NCBI GenBank assembly: GCA_903813345.2
Contig: CAIIXF020000008.1
Span: forward strand, 9,637,278 to 9,701,277
DNA: 64,000 nt
Source: Owenia fusiformis
Taxonomy: Eukaryota > Annelida > Polychaeta > Sabellida > Oweniidae
Direction of reading: 5' to 3'
Positions 10,297-22,445 of this stretch are shown here, piece by piece; positions within the stretch are counted from its first letter, which is position 1; every line of letters begins with the position of its first letter. The translations under genes were made by a program, and so were the position numbers. The notes beneath the pieces are model-generated. The model worked only from the letters and a program-made list of their open reading frames with translations, did no database searches and was not told the origin of the DNA.

Positions 10297-10810
10297 AAAT
10301 ATGACCGGGCTTTCTTTATATTAAATGTACACAATAGTGTGATGTTTTAATTTCTATCTTTTATTTATTTCACTTGTTTTCACTTCTAATCTACTGCTAA
10401 ATCTAGGTATGTCTTTTTGAAGTCTAGGCCGAAAGTGACCCAAATCTCACATGGCATATAGTATATTCTTCAAAACCAGACATCACATGATCACTTCAAA
10501 TCTGTTATGTAAAAAGTTTAACAATGGGAAGACTGCTTCAAATCCTAATTATAATCCAAGATATAGAAATGTAAATTAAATGTAAATTAAAGAAACATTT
10601 GTAAGTCTGAAGATGCTCTGAACAATTGTAATGATTGCATATTTAATGTGAGAAACTGACCAGAGATATCCCAGGTGTACTACATGACCTGTTGTTTATC
10701 TAAATGCTTTTTGTATCATGTTTCCATTAATTAATTTACAAAGTAAAAACAAAGTAAAAGTATAAGATATTAATTATAAAATACAACATGAAAATCACTC
10801 CGTCACATTT
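10297..10810 (-). repeat. 5' LTR of the gypsy element
   Basis: Identical by eye to the 3' LTR, with no insertion or deletion. It is followed on the element strand directly by the primer-binding site. It should carry the promoter for the element's transcript; I did not identify a specific TATA box. Confidence 0.9.
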
Positions 10811-10956
10811 TATGAAGATTTATTGAAATTTAATAATATCACATTAATGCTACTCTCTCAGAAGACACATGAAGCTAAAAATGAATGTAACGACAATTCT
10901 ATAGAAAATGAATTTGTATGACCTGTCTTAAAAGATGAAATGGAAACATATAAAAT

Positions 10957-11074
10957 AGTAAAACCTGTCAAAGTAGAACATCTTTGGTACCCCTAAAAGG
11001 TGTTCCACTTGGGAGGTGTTCTACTTAAGAGGTTTTCCACTTCTAGAGATGTTCTACTTTACAGGTTTTACTGT
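10957..11074. mobile_element. MITE with AGTAAAACCTG/CAGGTTTTACT ends
   Basis: The segment begins AGTAAAACCTGTC and ends ACAGGTTTTACTGTA, forming inverted termini. Its interior repeats 'ggtgttccacttgggagg'-like words. At least five related copies occur in the window (15491, 15657, 23776, 31127, 63188). The ends and TA flanks fit a Tc1/mariner-pogo type nonautonomous element; this assignment is inferred. Confidence 0.55.
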
Positions 11075-14000
11075 ATTAAGGAATAAACTATATCTATAAT
11101 TTATGTGCATTGGTATTTTTATATTGTTGACTCCTCCCTGTGTCTTTTGATGGTCAAAATATGTACTTATACATCCTAACACAGGACAGAAGCAAGCCAT
11201 AGCTTGTAAAGATGGACTAGGACTTCACAAAGCTCATGTCATATTCCAGAAAATTCTTGTCTTGCTAAACCATCAATTCCAGCTGATTTTACATTAGTGA
11301 AACTGCTTCAATTTGCCAGATTAATTCCCTAGTATGATGTAAAAAACAAATCAGATGAACTGATTATGTAAATGTAACCTTTCCTACCCTGCTTTATGAA
11401 AACCAAGGGACTAGATGTCAGCTGATACCATCAACCAATCATATTGCTTCGTCTGTTCAATCACATGACTAAAATCAAGCAATTGGATTAAAGCTTTGAA
11501 AATTCAATTATGATGAAAAGGAATGTCTCCAAGGGAATAGCATTATGCAATTTACAGTTGTGAATGCATTAGAATCTTCACATTAAACCAAAAGTGATCA
11601 CTGAATTTCATATTTCTCTGATGTTGTATCAAAAAAATAATGAATTCTTGTAGAGTGTTACAGAGTATAATTTCATTGGTGAGATTTCAACCATTTTTTC
11701 TGGTGATTAAAAAAGAATAACCATTGTGTGTTTAAGTATATTGGAAGGGGAGTTTTATTTTTACTCCGTGATAAGATTTACTGAAGACACAAGGGATTAT
11801 TTTCCTTTGAGTGATTCAGTCGTTTTGTAAGATCAATACTCTCCAAGAGACAATTTTACGCAATAGTAAACTTACTTTACTACAGTGCTACAACTTGCGT
11901 CGTTAAAATACAAGTAGCCATTTTGGTTATCGTTCTTTTGGGAAATCAGATAAGTCAATGAACGAACAGAATTTCAAATATACCTTGTAATTTAGATGAT
12001 GGTCTAATATTCTGAAAACCAATCATACAACTGTATGCTAACATTGAAGGCCTAATTTAGAGTTGAGGAAGAATACATTAATTTGCATTAGAAACAATGA
12101 ATTAGCTCATCACTTGCAAGTTGATGAAGTAATAAAATGTATACTACTCTCATTAAATTGTATTAACCCTAGCAGAATTTATTACAGAAAAATAATACGC
12201 TTACACTACCCATCTGTTTAAGCAGTACGTAAATATGCCGTCTTCTATTCAATTTATTTAATTAAGAAACATATTTTGCTGAATCAACATCAATAGAATC
12301 AAAAGTCACCAACAAAATTAATTTTACATATCTGTGATGAATTCAAAGAAAATGTGATCCCAAAACTTCCTTGTTGACATTTGATGTATTTCATTCTTTG
12401 AAAGTAATATCAGAAGAACAAACTCAGGTGAGCCATCAAGATTTTCTTAATTAGAAATCTAATCAATAAATTATATTTAACAGAAAGGAAATGTTCAAAA
12501 CACAGGTGGATCTATTCAAAAGATACCCTAGCTTTAAGCTAATCCATTGAGATTATTTATAATTGAATAAACCACCACTTTAAAAACTGGTTACATTTCT
12601 CTGTTATGACTTAAAATTACAATACTGGTACTGGTTATATAAATATTTAAATTCAAACGTTAATATATTGAAATCTAACAAAATACCCGTATTTTTCTTT
12701 CCAATTGTAAAAAGTTCACTAAAATGCTCAACAGTTACTACAAAAGATGAAAAAACTGTTCAAATGCACTTTTTATTGTTTAAAACAATCAAACAATAAA
12801 TGAAATATCATACCTGTAATTAAAGGTAAAGATCAAATAGAAAACAGACAGGTGTGATATTTCATTGAACCTTTAAAACCCCTACCTTAAGGTCATGATT
12901 CCTTATTTTGAAAATAACAAGGAAAAATAGAGAATCAAATAATTAACAATATACAGTCAATGATAAAGCATGTAAGATTTATGTTTTAAAATCAAACAGA
13001 AGAATATCAAATATTTGATTGAATTTTTCTGAAGAAAACTTGTTAAAGACACGAAGTGCAAGAAATAATCAATAACTGACCATTCAAGGAGTTAGAACAT
13101 GAAAATATCCAGTGACAGATTGATCTCTGGGGCAATAATGTATTGAACCATTTGACTCCAAGTGCATGATCATTGAACAACACGTCATCAGATTTTAAAT
13201 AAAAAACAACCAGAATGAAAAATGCAGTATGTAATTTGAAAATCTGATTAACAAATATCGTCAAATATTTATCTGTTATTATCAAAAAAATTCCTCTTTT
13301 TGTCAGTAAACATCAGAGGCTCAACTTGCAAGTGAAGAAAATGTATAAGAAACAACTTTTTTATGGTATTTCACTAAAGCTAAAGATTTCTGGCTTAAAT
13401 GTTTTGATAAATAGGTGTTCATTCATTCGTAGAAGTTTCACTGTAATTAACAGGAGTAAATGAATGAACTTCTATTAATTTATTTTGACAATTAAAGCCC
13501 CCTAGATAATAAAACCTTTACTCTGAGACTGTCAGTCATTGTTAACACCTTCTTAGCACTCTTCTGTAAAATATCAAAGAGATTAAGCCTTTACATGAAT
13601 ATTTTTTTAAAAATTAGGATAAATTACATTACAAGTATAAGGATATAATAGAATGCATGAAACATACCAAAATAATTGAATGTAAAGGCTATTCATTTGG
13701 TCAAGAATCTGTAGAACTTTATGTCATTATATTATGGAGTTTTGTAGGGGTTTATTACTATGAGTGAATTCTATTATGTTTATAGCAGATTTATAGACAA
13801 GTGGAACTATGACAATTCTACACTGAATGAATTTGCAATATATCATCTGATAATGGAACCTCATAGTCTTATGCTACTTATAATCTATAATGTATGTTCT
13901 AAATATCATTCTGATCATGGATCTTAAGTAATGTTTTCTCTGGAATCAGTATATATTGTCATGGCAACCAATTAATGTCATAGTAACAACCAGACATTGA

Positions 14001-15489
14001 ATCATAGCAATCATCAGGGAATCATCATGTCGTGGCAATGAGTAAAGGATCATGGTAACTAAGAGATTGTCAAGATGACTAGTGGAGGAACATGGAAACT
14101 GGGAGATTGTCATATAAAATCAGTAGAATGTCCTGGTGACCAGTTGTGTCATGGCAACTAGTACAATACATGGCAACCAGGATATTACCATGGCATCCAG
14201 AATCATTTTTACATTTTACATTTCATTAATGATTGAAATGAATGGTAACAAAGATTGAAAGATGAGCCACTTCGAAATAAATCTCGGTTGAGATTGAATA
14301 AAAAATAAACATATTAATTAGTCACAGAATTTCTCAATTAAATTCACTGTACCTCAATGCAATGTGCTGGCTTTGCATGAGAGGAGGTAAAGGCCCAGGT
14401 TGATCTATCAAAGAAAAAATATGAATCTCAAATATTTGTATTCAATTTTATAATGACTTAAAATTGAAAAAATATACTTTCTCCTAATCATCATTTGAGA
14501 GAAAATTCTGGAATAACTTGATATATTATGGCATATTCTGATTAAAAATCAAATCTTATATCAATTTAATTAACCTATTGTGATACATGTTTACCTTTTG
14601 TGGTATCAACTCTACACAACTTCAAAGGAGTGATATACAAAGCGGATTACTCCAGTTTCTATTATTCCCCTTGAAAACATTATGAAGAAATTAGAAACTA
14701 GAACACTTTTCATAAAAAGAAATAAAAAGAAAAAAAGATTAAAATCTTTGAAATGCAGCCTTATATTCCAGCAATACGACCTAAAATTATTTTATTTTCA
14801 TTCCATTTAACAGAAAGACATAAATACCATGAAATTCTATACAAGGGACATGAACATATGACATCTGTTTTCCTAAATAGCGTTAAATCTACCACAAATC
14901 ATAAGCACATATTAATCCATTTCAATTAAGATATTTCAAAATTATTAAAATTCACAATTCTGTTATTCCAAATGTTATCACCTGTATTTTAGTGCTCTAA
15001 TTCAATAGTTATATCAACTACTTGAAGATCAGTGTAAACTCACCAAACAGACTAAAACATAGAGCCAAGGTTAGAAATGGTTAAATATGGAGGCAATGCA
15101 CTAAACTATATAAAGACTTTATGACCGACTTTTTGGCTAAATTGATAGTCACCATCTCTCTCATACTTCAAGTTTTGTCCGACTGTGAAGTTGAAAAATG
15201 AAAACATACTTTCCTGTTTAAATGCCATTCCTACAAAGGAACATGTAATAAGCAGATATCTGGGTATAAATTGCAATTAATCAAGTGCTTTGGTTATCTT
15301 GTGGTTCTAATGCTGTATGATCCTAAGCCTTAAATATGCTTGAAGTAATTTGTGGTATTCAAAACAATGAAATGTTCTCTGATGTAATAAAGTATGGGAC
15401 AATCACATGGTTATAACTGGATTAAACAATATATTTTATGCTGGAAGCTCTATCAACATTGTGGGCTCTACAACCTCTACTAAAGAACT

Positions 15490-15815
15490 ACAGTAAAACC
15501 TGCCTTAGTTAACATCTCTCTCTAGTGAACATACTCTCTAGGAGACACCCTTCCTCTGCACACAGTCCACTGATTTCTGTATAAATTACCCTGTTTAGTG
15601 AACACCTACCAACATTTAACTTTTTTTCACTAAGACATGCTTTACTGTACAATATACAGTTAACCCTGTCTTAGTTTACACCTCTCTCTAGTAAACACCC
15701 TTCCTCCGCCAATACTCTCCTGACTTCTGTATAAACTACCCTCTCTGTTCTGAACACCAAGGCTGAGCGTTTTTTCTTGACAAACATATGGTCAATATAC
15801 ACAGGTTTTACTGTC
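15490..15815. mobile_element. Two adjacent copies of the AGTAAAACCTG MITE
   Basis: Copy one (15490-15650) starts ACAGTAAAACCTG and ends GCTTTACTGTA. Copy two (15655-15815) starts ACAGTTAACCCTG and ends ACAGGTTTTACTGT. Both interiors carry 'agtgaacacc(ctt)cctc' words. The copies are diverged and lie head to tail. Confidence 0.5.
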
Positions 15816-16179
15816 GATATCACAGGATCACAGGCTTTGGAAAAAGGTCAAGATGATAAATCCGAATGCCCTATCAAGGGATGCCTCATTCAACATTTTT
15901 GGTGTGGTAAACAACTTTAAATCATCTCATGTTAAAATAAAACAATGGCATCAACATTTGTTTTGATTCTCAAGATCCTCCAAATCAATATATTGAATAT
16001 TTGTGCAGGTACCATATTTGCCCCATATTTAATATAATACACTATGCTAGTGATTTTGTGAAGAAGTTACACATTGTTTAAGCAAAATCAATAAAAAGGA
16101 CTGAAATAGTATAAAAATTACATTGTTTTTTCAGATGTTAGCATGGCATACAAGGCCATACATCAGGTGCTATATATAA

Positions 16180-16400
16180 GGCATTAGTATGTATATTATT
16201 AAACAAGTACAGTAAAATCGATGGGTGCAACTGCACCCCCTCCCCTGTCCTACAAAAAAAGAAAAAAAGCAATTTTGTAAAATGCACCATATATAATTAT
16301 GTACAATGTAATTCTTAAAAAATTTTGGGGCTTGCTTCGCTTGCAGTGATGCAAACCCAAAAGATTGCACCCCCTTGACAATTGCTGGCTACGGCCCTGC
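16180..16400 (-). mobile_element. Fragment of a DNA transposon ending CAGGGCCGTAGCCAG
   Basis: On the minus strand the segment starts CAGGGCCGTAGCCAGCAATTG, followed by a G-rich 'aagggggtgcaat'. I have the impression that such GGGCCGTAGCC starts belong to a common invertebrate TIR family. The matching far end is not recognisable here, so only a partial copy is claimed. Confidence 0.35.
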
Positions 16401-19400
16401 TATGTATGATATACTGACTAATAATATCAAAAAAAACAACTCATCTTTGGTTAACTCTACCCTGGATTTTGATATGCATGACCTAATTAAATATTCCAAT
16501 GATAAAACATCAAAATACTGAATATGGTTATAACATAGAATGATTGCTGTGTGGAGTTGTATATGCCACAACTGAATGACTCAGATAATACCCTCCAACA
16601 TTCAACAATGCCATTGCATTCTTTTTTGCATCATTTGAACAGGTGAAAAAATCAAAAGGATATTTCTATTTAATATTAAACTCTACATTTTTCTAACACA
16701 ATTATATCTTGCTCAATCTTTATAACTTCAATCAAAGGATCTGACTCAAATATTCATTAATTTCATATATCTGTACTAACACAGGGAAGTGTTTGCTTTG
16801 TACCAGCTGAGGCCACTGGTGTTACAAGAAAGAAAGTTACATACAACCGAAGAACAAATCCAATCAAATAAAGAGTTACAAAAGATCTCTGGTGTTTAAA
16901 ACAAACCTCCAGAAAACAAGAAACACGGGTGGGAAGGTATTTCCTTAAAGTCATTAATGGTAATTCAATTGTACATGTACAAATGAATGTTTTGAACAAA
17001 TGGTGCTAAACCATCATGTAAAGTATTAATAGATTCAAGCCACAAATGGTTTGTTTCACAAAAAGCACCTAAATTGAGAGGCTTAATAAAGGTTTTAATA
17101 ACTCTTGGCTAAATACCTCTTTTAATTAAATTTTTAATAAAGCTAAAATTCTCCTTGAGAATTTTTTCCCTGAAAATACAAGCAAACAAATAAAAGATAC
17201 AATTCATCTATTGAAAGCCCATGATGATGCTCAGTGCTAAAGGTATACACTATAGGTTAGGAAAATGAAAAAATAATATATTAGTATATTTTCGGAACAT
17301 TTGAAGAAATATTTTTATTTTGCACCGTTCCATATTACTTCCACGCTAATTTCAATTAAACTCCAAAGAATATTTGGTAACAACAATGATCATCCCATAA
17401 ATCATATGTAAACCATGAGGTTGATGAAGTACATAATTGACCAATTGAAATATTTTCAGAAGAGTTAATTTGTTGACGTAAAACAGTGGCGTGTGACTGA
17501 AGTCTGTCCTTCCATGTGGCGATGTTTAACTACCCATAATCCCTTGAATTAACACTTCCTGACATACAACAATTCTACATTAATTTGAAACTTAAACCTA
17601 TAAAAATTGCAGAATTTTGTATAAATGGCATAAAATAATTTGTGGATTTTGTAAATGGTACCCCTATTCCTTGTAAATCCTTGTTTCATGTTGAAGTACA
17701 GTACCAGAAATGACAAAAATAGAAAGTTTGGTTATCTTTCTTTGAAAGGGCCAACACGTTCTTCATGCACTGCCTCTGTATTGAATATGGTACTAATCAA
17801 TTAGAAGTAGCATGTGCACATGCATTAAGTACATAAGGGGACAATGATATACACACGTCTTGTACAAGTAGCATGTGCATATAGGAAATACTTGAACTAC
17901 TAAAATGAAACATATCCATAAATAGCATCAGAGAATATTGTTCTACATCTCAAAAAGGTAACAAATATAAAAGTCTTGCATCAAGCATTTACTCCGTCCC
18001 AAAATACGAGCTATTTCCCAACTGAGAAAATGGGAAAAAATAGGGGCCTTGATGTAATACTATAAACACTCTATCTCACAAAGCAGATAGCTCCCCTGGT
18101 TTCTAAAACACAAGGAGAGTACATTCCTTATGAATGCTTGTCTGAAAACAAACCCAATGAGATTAAGAAAGACCAGACTATCATGCAACATGAGTGTGAT
18201 TATCCAAGTATAATCATAGGTCAGAATAGAAAGAGTATTAAGTATGTGTAGGATTGTTGTTATAACAAACAGTGAATTAGAACCAATCAAAGTGTAAAGC
18301 ACTTTTATTAATTGTGTTTCTACTTATTTGGTAGGCACTCCAATTGATCCAAGAGAAATTGATAGAGCAAGAAAGCTAATAGAAGTTGGAAATATGAGAG
18401 CTGCTACTGAACATAAAGAGCTCGCCAATACAGATAACTTCCCTTGTGGAAAGTTGAGAATTCAAATTATTCCTAAAATATCTCAAATTTGTGAACAATT
18501 TTCATGAACAATAATGAGTTATATTGTGATATAACATTGATAATGATTTTGACAGTTCCAATGAAAATTTCAATGCTAAATTTGATCAGTGTTAGATTAA
18601 ATGGTAGGGTTCATCCATCTTTAGTCTTGTTTAAGAGGAGTGTAAGAATCTAACAAGAGGACTTCATAAGATATTATACTACTTTTATTAGACTTTGCCG
18701 GGTTACATCAAAGTATTTGAACGTGAACTGAGATTCATTACAATGTTATCGCATCTTGAATCAAGTTCCTCCACCTATCTTTTTTCTACGCAGAGAACTG
18801 CAGACTGCAGAGAGAATAGGGATGAGGGGGTACTGGTGACAATGGGCTTGATGAAAGATATTTCATTTGATCAATTTTTGTATGTTTAAACAGATCAAAC
18901 ACTAGCTTATCCATTGTGATTTATAAGAGTCTCTCTTCGTCTAAAGCTATTCCAAGGGATAGTATAGAGACTGTAGAATGCAGCCTCATCTTTAGTAGTT
19001 GTTTTCTCATGAGTGAAAGGACTGTGGTACAATTCCTCATAGTCTTGCATCAAGTCTGGACATCGATTCTGGGGGTTTGGTATAAAGGGAGAGGGACACA
19101 TGGCCTTAAAGCAAGATTTCCTAACTCACACCATGAGGCCACATCAACTCCCACTTTGTTGGTAACTTCACATATGTCATTGTCTGATACTGTTGGGGTA
19201 TATACTAGTAATAGAATTATAAAACAGCACTTTTACTCACATAAAGCTCTTTTTGATAAGACATACATCAAGTAAATTAAATTTGAGTCAAGATTAAAAA
19301 AACTGATGAGATCCCCAATTGCTCCGCTTCATAATCCAAGGATGTGTGTTATGAACCAGCTAGACTCTTGCAAATAACATCATTCATAAAATATATAACA

Positions 19401-21542
19401 AACAATAAAGCACTCTAAAACTATTTGACCATATATAAAATTCTTTCAACGCTATAGATTCTTACATGACATTTGTGTATTTGTAAGACACGTTTTCTTA
19501 TTCTACAGTACGAGATGATATTTTAGTAATTCCGGGGATATTCCATAAGGGCATCACATAACATGTAGTAATCAAGCCTAATTCAATCAACTTGGATGTC
19601 ATACATCTGAGTTTCCAGATTCCTGTCCAATTTCTACACACCATTCATACTTCCAGCGTTATAATCTAATAATGAACAGAATTATAGCCTCGTAGTAAAC
19701 GTTCATGAATATAAACTCTAATATTTTTTACGCCATTCCATGTCCTAATTTATGATGATGTCGAATTAGATTTTTGAAGGCAATATTTTATCCAGGTTGC
19801 TAAAGATTGAATAAAATACTTAAATGTCCAAGCCCTACCATGTGACAGATTCCCCATGATGGGGAATATTCCCCATTTTACAGAGTAGCATATAAAGGGT
19901 AGATACTGAACTACAAAAATGTGATAGAATCTCTTTTTAAAACATTTAAAGCATGCAAATATACTGTAGTTATTCCACCTGCCCCACCTTAGCGCTACTC
20001 GCGTTCCTATGACAACCACAGAATCAACCAATCAAATCGCCTGAAGCTGAAACTCCGACAATAAGTTAAAAAAAGTTACAAATATAATCTCCTAAAATTT
20101 CAATGCAATCCATGAACAAATAAAATAGTTATGACATTATTATCTTTATATCCTGAACACCCTGTATAGAGATAATAGATAATTATCTAATCAGATTAAA
20201 AATCATTTGCAAAAAATATATTTTCATCTACAGAATGAAAATCTTTTTGAAAGGAATATAGAAGATGTTCTTTTTTACCCCTTCATTAAAGGGTGCATGT
20301 ATGATTTCATCAAGCATTCTCCTCTAAATTTCTAGTATGAAACATGTGTCATCTTTGTAGAATTCGAAGCATGCATATCCATATTATTTCATATTTGAGA
20401 ACTAAGGTAACAGGATATCAGAGGAAAATTAATTTTTGTTTGATTTGGAAATGTGGTCAAAGTCTAATGGGAGTTCTGAGTAAAGAGACTGCCTGGACTT
20501 AAAGGATTATCTTCTAAGAGGTATGGCTGCCATGGAAACACATATTCTTGCACCTTCAATTCAATAGGAGGCTCAATTTTCATGCATGTTGATATCATTT
20601 TTTCAGCATTGCATTTTCTTATATGAATTGATTGATATTATTTCTTTTCAAGTTAATTTACAAAGTCAACTGACCCAAAGGACAATAGGTTATTGAATTG
20701 AGACATGAACTTTAAAGCACACAAAATATGATATGGTTCAATTGTGATGTCATCAGCTTATGATCTGACCCAGACAATTAATCAAATCTTTGAAGTTAAT
20801 TAAGAATAATTTAATATTTTAATCAAGATATTGGTATATATAACCGGAGTGGTGCTGACCACGACACAGAATGTAAGGATGAAATGTCCCAATATAGTTA
20901 TGGATTTTTCCGTATCTTTTATGGTGACATGTCTGAATCATGTCATGTGTTCGTTTTATTAATTGTTTCAATATTCTTAAAAAAAATTGGAATATCACTC
21001 CATCTAATCTGGTATAATAGTTTGGTACTATTTTTCACAATGAAACTGGTTGTTTATAAACTAATGCTCTGAGGGTATATTGACAGAAATCTAAAATAAG
21101 ACTACTTTGCCCTAATACCCTAGCTTATAGTTAAGCTAAAATCGTGTCAGGATATTGAAATCATTACATTCACCTCTTAATAACATGTACAATGTTATAT
21201 CACATATACCAAGGATATGTATCCCTTGGTATTTCATTAGAATTCACACATAAAAGCAATAACCTACTAGGTTAGTCATGCAAGATTGATAAAATAAAAC
21301 TCTCTATAAGTTCACTTTGTAAAATTAATAGAAAACACTTCCAGGCTATTTTTTAATTTTCTTTTAGTTGTATGATTTGCTATAAGCATTCTATTCATTG
21401 ATTTATTCTAAAAATAATTATTTTTGCGTAAGTAAGCTTGTATTGTAGGATTACTTTTCAAGCTGGAAGCTGGAAGGTTTCATACGTAAAGGTGACCAGA
21501 ATATATGTTCTGAATTCATTTTTAACATTTGCAGTACCTGCA

Positions 21543-21800
21543 GTTAAAGCCACCCTCACATATGAACCAATCCACTAAACGCAATCTTGCAAATAGGAAT
21601 TGAGTAAAATTAGTTCCCATTAGTATGTGCACATTGTACATCATTGCGGCGTTCATATATGCAAGTATCCCTTGGGAAAGCTCCGGAAACACGCTCAAAG
21701 ATGTGCTTCGGTTCGCAAGTTTAGGTTCCCAATCGCCAGAATTGACATCGCAAGACTGCGTTTGGTGGATTTGTTCATATGTTAGGCGGCCTTTAAGTGT
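21543..21800. mobile_element. TIR element flanked by TTAA
   Basis: The left arm (about 21543-21603, ttaaagccacc...catatgaacc) is repeated inverted at about 21735-21798 (gttcatatgttaggcggcctttaa). The arms share roughly 50 positions with scattered differences. The TTAA at both extremities suggests a piggyBac-like duplication. The CpG-rich interior makes short ORFs there meaningless. Confidence 0.5.
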
Positions 21801-22239
21801 TAATTTTTACCTCCCTGACAGAACTTAATACATTGTATAAAGCTGTTGATTGATGTATTAATCTCCAAAAAGAACAATTCTTCCAAAATATCTTCCAAAA
21901 GTGGTATATCAGGTGGAGATGAGAGCCATAATATCTCACATAGTTGGTACATTGGGTAGAAATGAGACAACTGCAGTACCTTTACTGATAAATTCTTTCA
22001 AAATGTCAAATATTCACTCATGTGCCTGTGGTTTATTATTTCACATTTTCTATTCTATTAACGTTTGGAGTAAAAACAATGCACAATATAGAGAAAGGGT
22101 TGTGTATTATTATATACACAAAACACATGTGTCTATTATAAATAAACAGCCGACTGGTGCATCCATATATCTATAACACTATACCTAACAAAAGAAAAAA
22201 AACATCTCCTGCATAGGTACATAATATTTAAGGAGAAGA

Positions 22240-22445
22240 AGTGATCTCTCCAGCTTTGAAGCAAGTGGACACAGCCCTCCTGAGATTTTAAAAACATTCT
22301 TGCACCCACCTGAGAACTCATTTGCACCCACTTGAAAATGAGAAAAATCATGAAAATTTGGAAATATTGACGAATTTCAGTCTAAATTGTGAAAATAGGA
22401 ATTTTGCAACCATTTGAGAAAACATTCTTGTAGACACCGAGAACA
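22240..22445. mobile_element. Diverged copy of the GTGATCTC / 'gtgggtgcaa' element
   Basis: The start (aagtgatctctccagctttgaagcaagtgg) and the interior 'ttgcacccacctgag' repeats match the copies at 29391-29587 and 34830-35852. The far end is degraded. Confidence 0.45.

Larger units (their letters stand above)
2948..10810 (-). mobile_element. Complete Ty3/gypsy (chromodomain-bearing) LTR retrotransposon
   Basis: The element is 7.86 kb in minus orientation: 5' LTR 10297-10810, PBS 10279-10296, gag 9345-10268, pol 5496-9344, about 2 kb of noncoding 3' sequence, a purine-rich tract before the 3' LTR (near 3462-3480), and 3' LTR 2948-3461. The order protease-RT-RNase H-integrase places it in Ty3/gypsy, and a chromodomain ends pol. 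Both large ORFs are intact and the LTRs look identical, so this is a recent insertion. There is no env-like ORF between pol and the 3' LTR. Target duplication is weak (tatgt/tatga). The leader between PBS and gag ATG is only about 10 nt. Confidence 0.93.
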
